From positions 13,925,447-13,989,446 of the forward strand of contig JASEVX010000010.1 in NCBI GenBank assembly GCA_031761405.1: a DNA stretch of 64,000 nt. The letters run 5' to 3'. The number at the start of each line of letters is the position of its first letter. Position 1 is the first letter of the stretch. This document shows, one piece after another, positions 45,601 through 57,600 of this stretch. The translations under genes were made by a program, and so were the position numbers. The notes under the pieces are model-generated. The model did no database searches. It was not told the origin of the DNA and saw only the letters and a program-made list of their open reading frames with translations. This stretch comes from Serripes groenlandicus. Its lineage: Eukaryota > Mollusca > Bivalvia > Cardiida > Cardiidae.

Positions 45601-48600
45601 TTGAAATGGGATCAAATCAAGGACACGGTTCATCAGATGAAAACCCATACCAGACGTCACGGAGGTTTCGACCTGCAACTGGACATATCCACGTCACATG
45701 GGGATTTGCCTGCAGCAGCAGATTTTGACTGGGCTTCAGTGTATTGGATGTATGTCGACAAAGAACACACTCGATCTTCATAAGATTGTAATGTGATGAC
45801 TTTCAATGTTGTATGAATGCCGAGTCCCGGTAGTGGCGTGGGCTGTGAGTTCGAATCCTAGCTTGGCCAACTTTCTTTCCGATGGTTGTAAAAAGTCAAT
45901 GGGACATGCGTCATTTGTCTTCCACCAATGGGTGGAAAAGCAGCCAGTTGCCTGGGAAGATTGTTGTGTGGAATACTGGTGTGAGAAAACCAGGAAATGC
46001 ATGAGTAGGTGAACTGGCCGCCGTGATATAACTGAGAAATTGTTAAAAATGGCGTTAAACCCCTATCAATCAATTCAATGTTGTATGTTGGGATTCAGTG
46101 TTTTGGATGAATATTTATTTAAGTTTCATGAACTTTTAAACCTTTACTACATCAAATAAATCAGCAGAGGACAGCTTTGATTTTGTTTTAGTCAAATATG
46201 ATAACTCGCTATAAATGAAAGAATAATTGAATAAAGTTGAAAACATTGTTGAAAAAGGAAGGATTGCTTAGAAATTCTGATACAGACTTTGACCATTGTG
46301 GCATAAGGAGAAACTGCTCCTTATAAGCATTTCTTTCCCCGTTTTGATACAATGTTTAACAGTCATCTGCTGCAGAGGCATCAGAGGCTAGGCAAATTGA
46401 TTGATTGAGACTGGTCTTACTTGTATCGTTAATACGCTGAAGAAGTTAACCAGGCAGCTTCATCAGCTTCTAAATGTAACATTTAATTGTGCTTTTGTCC
46501 CTTTTTTGCTGATTACAAATAAAAGATGCTGTTATAAGAAGCAGTAGCAGCTGCAGATACTTTTTACTGTTTGCCGCCTGATGTATTTTAATAAAAAAAA
46601 AATTATATATAAATTACCATAACTTTTATACAGGTTTGGAACAATAAGGGAAAAGGAGAAATTAAAAAGCTCTTTGCCCATTTCCCATAATTCTCAAAAG
46701 TATACTTCCAATTATCAATTATTAAATATTTTAAGTTACCGGTAAATATATTAAACCTTAAAATAATCAAATTTTAAAAAGGGTTAAATGAGAGTTGAAA
46801 ACATTGTGGCAAAAGGTAAAATTGCTCATCCTTGACAATTTGTTTTTGCCAAATTGTTTTCAAAAACCTTCTTCTGCAGATATGTAAAAATGCACCTGCA
46901 GGTGAGAAAGAATTGGAAAGGATAAACTTGTTTTTAAATTGTGCTATAAAATTTAGTTGTATTCAATGTATGTACATTTATTATTTCATTATTAATAAAG
47001 TATTGTGCTATTTTTATTTCTTGGCCTATTTCAATTTTATAGACCCACTTCTCATGAACCATGTGACACTCTAATGCGTGTCCGCCGAGAGAACGTAAAA
47101 TTAGCACTCTTGTATATATCCCAGAAACTTATGTATTTGCTATCTTTAACCCTTTCCCTCATATAGACGCTTTTTGACGCCTCTGATATACAGTCCAACC
47201 TGTGGCTAAAGACCACCTATGGGAAGAGAACAATTTGAGAACAATTTGGTTTTTGTTCGCAGGTGGTCTTTAATTACAGGGTCATTTTTGCAAAGATTAA
47301 TATTTGAAAAATTAAACTCGAATGGAGTGCTCCGCAGAGCACATGTGTCACCTGCACCTGCTCATTGAAAGTGTGACGAAAAAGTGTGACAGACAGACAA
47401 ACAGACAGACAGACGGACAGATGCCGGACAAAAAAAGTAATCCCTCAGTGCCTACCATGCTACACAGGGTGACACAAAAAGTGTGGTTGCTATAGACATA
47501 AATTTGTTTAACAAAGATGGTATACATTTAAACTTGTGTTAGCAGCCATTTCTGTTACGCAGCGACTTGGAGATTAACCAAAACAACATTTTCTTCAATA
47601 TTTGACTTGTGTAAAACAAAAAGCCAAAAAGTTTATTCCCCTTTAGGTGACTGTTTAATACAAGTTAGAAAGGGAAAAAACACCTACCAAACACTTTTCT
47701 TTTTAAGGAGTCCTATAACAGATCCCGTCTTATGGATGAAATATAAAACTTCTCCCTCCATATTATACCCTTGCCTAATCTGGAGAAAAGTAAATGATAA
47801 ACCTTGTAAAAATGTTACAATTTATACATGATACGATGATTAATGAGGTTAACCCTTTTCCATGTGCAACAAAGCTGCAGCAGACGACCACGAAAATCTG
47901 AAAAATATGAAAACTCTGTATAGGAAAGTATACTGATTGTTTTGAAAACATTGTGGCAAAAGGAGAAATTTGCATATGAGGAGCAATTTTTCCTTTTGCC
48001 ACATTTGTTTACCAGTAACAGGGGTCAACATGTGTCTGTATAACTAATTGATTGTTTGTGGTTTAACGCCGTTTTCAAAAAGATTTCAGTCATGTCACGC
48101 CAGCCAGTTCACCTACTCATGCATTTCCTAGCTTTCTCATATCAGTAATCCACACAACATTCTTTCCAAGCAACTTGCTGCTTTTCCACATAGACTGTAA
48201 GCCCATTGGTGAAAGAAAAATGACACTTGTCACAATGACTTTTGTCATACGTCAGAAAGAATGTTGGCCGAGTTGGGATTCAAACTCACAATCCCTAGAT
48301 TGACAGCCCGCGTCGCTACCGACTGAGTTACCAAGTGAAAGGGGATCAAAGATATTTCATGAAACTTTGCCATTAAAGTAAATCCGTTTTGTGAAACTTA
48401 TTTCAGAGTTCAGAAAGTCAATTGCAATTGAAGGCACTCCGTTATTCTAAAATGTTCATTTGAACCACTGATATCATGAGGCAGATTTGTTTATTTAATT
48501 GAACCCTTTCGCACTTGGAGACACATTTTGACACAATCACAGCTGACAAATTTGTAAACCTTGTGGCAAAAGGAGAAATTGCTTATAATGAGCAATTTCT

Positions 48601-51600
48601 CCTTTTACCACAATGTTTTAAACCTTATTGAATAATTGTACTTTCATATACAGAGTTTAAGGTGATTTTTCATATTTTTAACTAGATATTTTCAAAGTCA
48701 TCTGCTGCGGATTTGTTGTATGTGGGAAAGGGGGGTTACATTGTGGTTTACATTGCTGTCTGCATAGTTTCACTAGAATCATAGCAATTCATGGGAAAAC
48801 CCTTTCCCTCATCTAGACGCATTTGGTCATCATTGCAGCATTGCATTTATAGATTTTTAATATTTTTTACTTGATGCTTTCAAAGTTGTCTGCTGCAAAT
48901 ATACTTCACTTCATTAATCATCTTTATTTCACAGCCAACATTTAAGTTACATTGTTTCTGTTGTAATGCTACCCCTGCAAAACTTAAGACATAGAGCAAA
49001 GCCACTTCTGAGTAAGAGAGATGGATTGTTCAATTACAGAACTTAACCCTTTCCCACATTTAACAAATCTGCAGCAGATGGCTTTGATAACATCTTGGAA
49101 AATATATGAAAAATCTCTGTAAAGTAAGTAAATTGTTTATTATTGTGACATGTGTTACAAAGCATTTATAGTTTACATTTATTCTTTAACAATTATTATT
49201 AACACCCGGCCCCATGGGCCTATAAGTCACCAAAACATATATATTTCATAATATCATACAAATATACAAGATATATATATACAAAAAAGTAAATGGAAGT
49301 GAAATAATTGAATAGAGGAGAAATTGTCACAACGTAAACGAAAGCTGTCTGCATCTGTATAAGGAAAAGGTTAATCCTTTACTTCTTGCAGATGCAATAG
49401 CAAACAACTTTTGAAAACATTGTGAGAAATAAAAATATTGCTCATGATGAGCAATTTCTCCTTTTGCCACAATATTTCCGTCTACATGTATATCCAATAT
49501 TCATTTACATATTTATTCTATTTTATCCAGAACTTTTGTTAATCATATGACACACAGTTAATGTATGTGGGAAAGGATTGATATACCAGAGTACATGTTT
49601 TGCAAATAATTATAAAAGGTCAAAAAATCTACCCGCCATGCATTTAAAACAAAGCATTAAGCCTTTTCCAAACACACACTATGACACATCTGCAACAGAA
49701 GACTTATGAAAACAAAGTGGGAAAAGGGGAAAATGGTTTAGTTGATACATTTCTGCCCATTATACTATGTTTTCAAAAGTTTATCATTTGCATAGGCATT
49801 AACACTTTACCACATACCTTTTTGGTAACTCTGCAGCAGACTACCTTTGAAAACATTGTGGAAAAAGGAAAAAATTATCATAATGAGCAAATTGTCCTTT
49901 TGCCACAATATTTATAAACATATTGTGGCAATAGGAGAAATTTTGCATAATGAGCAATTTCTCCTTTTGCCACAATACATTCAACTTTATTCAATAGTTA
50001 TACATTCATTTATATAGATGTTCTATACTTCTGCCTGGCTGATTTCAAAGTTGTCTGCTGCAGATGTGTTGTATGTGGAAAAGGGTTAAATGTTTTCTAT
50101 ATATATATAAAAAAAAAAAAAGAACCCATACTTGTAATATTCTATCATCAAGTTGTTCCATTTGAACCACTTCATAATCTACTGGATCAAGTCCCAAACA
50201 TCTAGCAATCTGAAATGAAGCAGTGGCATAAGTACATTGAACATACTATGCCTCAAAAGAAAATAACAATTGAGACTTTGTAATCTTAGAAAACACAATG
50301 TTTTCAAAACTTGTCTGCTTCAGATGCATATAAATGTGGCTGCAAATGAGCAAGGGTTAAGATACAATCAATGTACATAGATAGCTTTATGGTCATTGTT
50401 CTGTCTATACACTGATTATTTGATGTTTTAAACCTTTCAACAATTTTTCAGATATTTCCCAGGTGTAGCTTTTCCGGGGACTCATAACAGAAAATACAAA
50501 AATACACGGAAAATACACGGAAACCATGGAAAAAAACAAGGAATTTAATGTTAAAATGCGGAAATGCTGGAAATATGTCCGAATACTCCGGGGTCCCGGA
50601 ACCATTCCAGCATGTCCATGGAACTGTTCCGGGGTGTCCATGGAACTTTTCCGGGGTTTCCATGAAACTTTTCCAGGTTGTCCATGGAATTTCCGGGTTT
50701 TCCACATAAATGTCCTGGAATTTCCATGGAAAGTGCCAGATTATCCCTGGAAAGTTGTTTGATTTTCCATGGAATTTGGTAAGTCTCACCGGAAAAGCTA
50801 CAGCCGGGATATCATGGTGGTTTCTTGGTTAGTTATCAGTACTATTGCTCCGTTTATCCTGACACCAGCCAGTCAGTCGTTATGCTAACCCTGTAACCCT
50901 GAGTGCCATGGAGGGCAGACATTATTACCATTTTTAATGTCTTTTGAATGACCTGGCTGGAGATCGAGCCCATGACATCCCGCACCTCAGGTGGATGCTC
51001 TACCAATATACCACAGAGGCAGTCCTGCCAATACAGTAATGTTACATTGGACCCACTATATGTGCCTTAGTGCTAGAAAATAAGACCTAAAAACACAGTT
51101 TACAATATGACACCAGATCTGTCAAGATATTCCCAACAAGTGCTAAAACGCAATGGTTGTTATGTGGATGAACAGTGTAAATCATGATCAGACTGTATAT
51201 GCACAGGCTGGGCTGGATCTACACTGGTTACAAAAGACCCATTCCAATTTTCCAAAATTGAGGCGCAATTGCTTTTAAAATTTAGAAACCTATTTATGTT
51301 TATATTTCATGTAGTTTAACACTTTTGCCAAATACAATAAAACTAGCTGACGACTTTGGAAAACACCTCGAAAAATGGAATATATCTATAAATGAAATGT
51401 TCATTATGAAGTTTCTCCTTTTGCCACAATATTATCTAAATTCATCTACTGCAGATGCATCAAAATGTGTCTGTGGGAAAGGGTTAACCTCAGTCAGACA
51501 AGTAGATAAACTAATTTCCATATGTTAAAAAAAAAGAAGATATTTTGCAAGAGATAATTAAAATGTAAAATAATGTTCTGACCTCTATTCCTACATGTGG

Positions 51601-54600
51601 AGGTATAACGTTTTGCATGTCATCTGTAGCCTGAAGATCTGTCTTTGTCCATGCTATAAACTTGAGTGCCGGTCTATATTAATGAATAAACATTTAGACA
51701 CTTTCTGATGCCTCTGCAGCAGACGGCTTTTTGAAAACATAGTGACAAAAGAAGAAATTGCTCAAAACAAGCAATTTCTCCTTTTGCCACAATTTTTTCC
51801 ACTTTTAGTCATTGGTTATCCATTCTATTATAGAGATTTTCTATTTTTTGAGAAAATATGTTCAAAGTCGTCTGCTGCAGAATTGTCGTATGAGGGTTAA
51901 AGCTTAAAAGTTGTATTGGAGTTTTATGCAGTTTAAACATTTTGTTTCAATTATTCACAGTAACTAAACACATATTCATGATCCCTGGGTAAACAAACTA
52001 GGACTAGGCTAGGAAATGTGCCTTGGCCAAGGGCACTCCACCATGACCACAGCGACGTGACAGGGGATCACCCGGAATGCCAGAATCAGCTTAAACACTT
52101 TCAGCTCCAATGCCAATGGCAATATTGAGGATTTTTCAAACAATACAGAATAATTGTTTGCCTTTTAGTTATCAAAATATTCCAAAACTCTAATAACATG
52201 CACACTAGCTGTCTATAAGACAGATAGATCAACTATTCCGCCTCTTATTAGTTACATAGATATGGACTCAAATGTAGTTGCATGCAAAATTTTAACAAGA
52301 ATTTATGGGTCAAATAAGCAGCCATAATTTGCAATATAAACAGAATATAGTTATCTAACTTGATTGTTTATATAGGTGTGATGGTTGGGAAGGCATGTAT
52401 CAAGTTTCAATACAATAAATATAATTTCTAAATAAAAAAATGGTCATAATTTGCAGGATCTAGTTATCTAATCTGATCATTTAAATATGTTTGACAGTTT
52501 CAAACCAATAAATTTTGTATAAACTGAGCTATGGTGAAATATATGTACTTGCATGCAAAACCTTAACTAAGGTGTGACTCCAACACCAAAGCAGACACCA
52601 GTACCATAGTTCTCATATTCTCTGAATAGTCAAGCTAAAAATGGAGTGCATGTAGTCTGATTTTGAACATTGTAGTCTACTCTTAACCCTTTCCCTCATA
52701 TAGACGCTTTCTGACGCCTCTGCAGCAGACGGCTTTTTGAAAACATAGTGACAGAAGAAGAAATTGCTCAAAACAAGCAATTTCTCCTTTTGACACAATG
52801 TTTTCCACTTTAAGTCATAAAAAATCCATTTAAATATGGAGATTCTCTTTTTTTTTGACAAAAGATGTTCAAAGTAGTCTGCTGTAGAATTGTTGTATGA
52901 GGGAAAGTGTTAAGAAATATGGCGCTGAAAGAGTTAATATTGTCAAGTGATACTTACTTTTGTAAATATGATAGATTGACCACATGCTGATGGACTGGTA
53001 CCAGAATTTCAAATACTGCAGTATACCTACTGGCAACCAAAAATGACAGAAATCTGAAATTGGAAGGAAATGATCACAGGTTGAAAAGAAAAGTTTAATC
53101 CTTTCCCACATAAAGACGCTTTCTGACACCTCTGCAGCAGTCGACTTTTAAAAACATTGTGGCAAAAGGGGAAATTGCTCATGATTAGCAATTTCTCATT
53201 TTGATGCAATGTTACCATCTCTTTACAATAATTATACTTGATATGTGTTGAAAGTCGTCTTCTGTAGATATCTTGTTTGTGTAAAGGGTTAAACTCAAAG
53301 TTCAACTAAGCTGCAAAACAAAGACGCTTTACCTTTTCAATATTGATAGTTTGAAATGGAATATCCAGCTTTGCACTTGGCAGTGTCGCAAGCCAGTTTT
53401 AGGAATATCAAGATAAAAATGTTTACTTGCACAAGCCAGCCAACAGTAGAGAGCCTTGATTCACCGACTGGCCTGGCTGCATACTGCAGACACAGGTGTT
53501 ACCAAATTCGTTCCAACAGTGAAAGCCTTAACTTGGAAAAAATATGAAAAATCTCTGTTAAAAACCTAAAAAGAGTTGAAAACAATGCGGCGAAAGGAGA
53601 AATTGCTCATCATCAGCAATTTTTCTTTTGCCACAATGTTTTCAAAAGTCGTCTACTGTCTCTAAGCGGGAAAGTGTTTAATCCCTATATAAACCTTTTA
53701 TGTGGTAGTCATAATTTCATCTCAGTGAGATGGCTCTTTTTAAATACCTAAAAAAAAAGGTTTTAATGAGTTATGAGATAGATATTGTGCAGCAAGGACC
53801 AGTTTACACCTTCATATATAGGCCACTCCCTATAGGCTACTGAGATTTAATGATATATCCATGAATTTCTGTCACAAAATCTTATGCTTCACCCAATTAT
53901 TGAAAAAACACGATTTTTTTCCTTTTTGATTTACACTAGTCTTGACCTTCACCCAGATTTCACATTTATGTATATGCTACAGACAACTTTTGAAAACAAT
54001 GTGGCAAAAGGATAAATAGCTTATAATGAGAGATTTCACTGTTTACCAGGATGTTTTCAACACTATTCAATAATTATAAATTCACTTATAGAGATTTTTC
54101 ATAACTTTGCCTAGATGTTTTCAAAGAAGTCTGCTGCAAAACATTTGTACATTGGAAAGGCTTAACCCTTTCCATTCATACAACAATTCTGCAGCAGACG
54201 ACTTTGAACATATAGAAAATCTCAATAATTGAATGGATAACCTGTGACTAAAAGTGGAAAACATTGTGGCAAAAGGAGAAATTGCTCGTTTTGAGCAATT
54301 TCTTCTTTTGTCACTATGTTTTCAAAAAGGTGTTTGCTGCAGAGGCATCAGAAAGCATCTATATGAGGGAAAGGGTTAAGTTCAACTTGTACCTTTGTTT
54401 TGTTTGTGGTTCTATACTGTCTAGCGCATCTACCACTGCCTCACACACTTCTCTTGCAATTCTATATCTAGGCTCGCTGTATCTTTCTATGTCAGCTGAA
54501 ATTTACAGATGTTCATAAATTTGAGTCTGTAACAAGGTGACATTATAAAGACCTGCAATACTGGAAATTTTACATTTGAGCAGTGCTCTGCCAAAATCAA

Positions 54601-57600
54601 TCTTAACTGAAAAATTACATGTATGAAAAAAAGACCATCATTCAGAAGTTTCTTGACCCTTTCCCAAATACAGAAGAATTCTTCGACATCCTTCAGCAGG
54701 ATATTTTTGAAAACATTGTGTCAAAAGGAGAAATTGCTCATGATGAGCAATTTCGTCTTTTGTCATAATGTTTTCAACTCTTTTTTTCTTAATTATTCTT
54801 TCATTAATCAAGAAATAAACTTGTTTTGCATAAGTGTCTTAACAGTTGTCTACTGCAGATTTGTTGTATGTGGGAAAGGGTTAAACACTTTTATGACCAA
54901 TTTGTGAACAGTGCAGCACAAATTCAGACTGAGCTGGCATGCTGCCTGATAATGGATCTACACTGATCGCCACTGAATAGTGGTTATTTTTTGCAGAGCA
55001 CAGCTCATTGGGACAAGTGAACAAAATAAAGATGGATGTCATATACTAACATTTGTTCCCATCAATTTCTAGACACAGAGGCACAGACTTATCTGGATCT
55101 TTACCTGTCGCATCTTTCCATAGGTAAGATTTCCAATAACAATGCCAATTAACCCTTTCCCTCATTTAGATGCTTTCTGACGCCTCTGCAGCATACAGCT
55201 TTTTGAAAACATAGTGACAAAAGAAGAAATTGCTCAAAACGAGCAATTTCTCCTTTTGCCACAATGTTTTCCACTTTTAGTTATAGGTTATCCATTTAAT
55301 TATAGAGATTTTCTATTTTTAGACATAATATGTTCAAAGTCGTCTGCTGCAGAATTGTCGTATGAGGGAAAGGGTTAACACTTTCCCACATACAGACTCT
55401 TTCTGATTCATCTACAGCACACTAATATTGAAAACATTGTGGCTCATAAAGAGCAATTTCCCCCTTTGCAAGAATGTTTTCAACTCTATATAAAAATTGT
55501 CCTTTCATTTACAGAGATTTGATCTATTTTTTGTCTAGGTGCTTTCAAAGTCTTTTGCTGCAGTTTGTACGTGTCTGGAAAATGTTTAACCCTTTCCCTC
55601 ATACGACATTTCTGCAGCAGACGACTTTAAACGTATTTTGTCAAAACATAGAAAATCTCCATAATTGAATGGATAACCTATGACTAAAAGTGGAAAACAT
55701 TGTGACAAAAGGAGAAATTGCACGTTTTGTGCAATTTCTTCTTTTGTCACTATGTTTTCAAAAAGCTGTCTGCTGCAGAGGCGTCCGAAAGCGTTTATAT
55801 GAGGGAAAATGTTAAAGTGACATCACAAACCTTTATTTTTAAACATCATATGTACATTTTTAGATCCGCCACACATGACAAATTCACCAGCTATCTGTAC
55901 ACAGCTCAGATGGGCAGCTTCACCATTTGCCTTGGATGTAGTTATAATAAAGTCGGTCTCTTCAAGAGGCTATCAATAAAAAAAAAGTTAGTGAATCATT
56001 AAAAAACAATTAAATTAACAACATATTGGCTAATCATTTTCATGTAGACTATTGCTAGAATTTTCAAAATTCAAAACATACAAGAAATAGAGAAGGCAAA
56101 AAACTAATATGATATATTAAACAAGAGGGCCATGATTGCCTTTGAATCATGGCCCTGGATCACTCCCCTGAGTGATGCAAAGCACATAGTCAAGCACAAA
56201 AATTCATTTTGCAATCAGGTAAGATAATACTAGGGTTAACAAGAATCCTCTTCAATTAGGCCTAGTGACCTTTTTTTACCAAACATGACCAATATTTGAC
56301 CTTGGCCTAGATATCATCAAGACAATCATTCATATAAAATTTCATCTCTTTCAAGTTAAATATACGCCTTCCAGTGTGTTGACTTTCAACCATTTAAGCT
56401 AAATCTTAATGAAATAAGTTAAATCAATGAATGAATACAAAAGATTATACCATTTATGATTAATGCAAGATCAGAAATTGATAGATATGGGTTGTAGTCT
56501 TGAAGTTAACCCTTTTCCTGATATTACAGGCACATTTCGAGAAAAGCATAAATTACTCAAAATGGCAATTTCTCCCTTTCCCACATTTCTTTTAAATTCC
56601 GTAACAAAATTAGAATTAGAATTAGACATGTATGTATGCAATTGTGCTGATATTATAAATAATCTTTCCTCAGATGTTTTGAAAGACCATGTCTCTAATA
56701 ATCTCATAATAGGTAAAGAGTTATTCTATCAAATTTCAAAATAATCAAAACATTACTTTTGTAAAGTATCTTTTCCAAATGAGATCATCTCCCCCTTCCC
56801 TATCATCATCGTCACCAAGGCCTCCAGTAAACTTCTTCATGGCTTGAAGTACACACATTGTCTGTGGTACTTTGTTAGTGATTTCAAGAAAACTGTTCCC
56901 TCTTGCTACCTGTAAGTTACAACATGAAAATAAGGTCTCTAACCGATGAGCTTTCTTTCTAGACTTTAGCCCTTTGCCACATATGAACGCTTTCTGATGC
57001 CTCTGCGGCAGACAACTTTTAGAAAACATTCTCCTTTTGCAACAATGTTTTCAACTTTATTCAATAATTATTATCTCATTTATAGAAAGTTTCCATATGT
57101 TTGCCTCGATGTGTTCAAAGTTGTCTGATGCAGATTTGTTGTAGGTGGGAAAGGGTTAAAGGCATAATTGCTCTTTCAATAAAGTCAAGATAAATGAGAC
57201 ATCCCATTATTTACCATATTTGGTACCGTATTTGACCTAGTCAAAAACAGAATTTTAATATTTCTGCATGTATTTGAGCTGGAAAATGTGCTGGTATATA
57301 ATATATTTCAATTTATTTTTATACTGAGCTGGAAAATGTGCTGGTATATAATATATTTCAATTTATTTTTATACTGTGTCAAATATTAATAAAATATTGT
57401 TTAAACTAAAATTCAATACCAGATTTGCATTCTGTTTGGCAAAATTGATGACTCTAAAAACAGCATATGTCAGATAAACATTTACAGGTCAGTAGAAATA
57501 TAATATATCAGAGGACTAGATAAGATGGAGTAAACTGGTCTTTTCCCGACAATATCTTGCTTATAACCAAACCCTATGTTGTGGGTACTAAAAGAATCAT

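Noticed and set aside
45597..45733. Alternative frame TIEMGSNQGHGSSDENPYQT for nested-gene exon 3
   Set aside because: It stops about 16 codons earlier, and the splice phases from exon 1 favour the QLKWDQIKD frame.
50405..50789. Frames of 100 and 113 codons on the minus strand
   Set aside because: They lie in the CCATGGAA minisatellite and are open on both strands; no codon signature or homology is visible.
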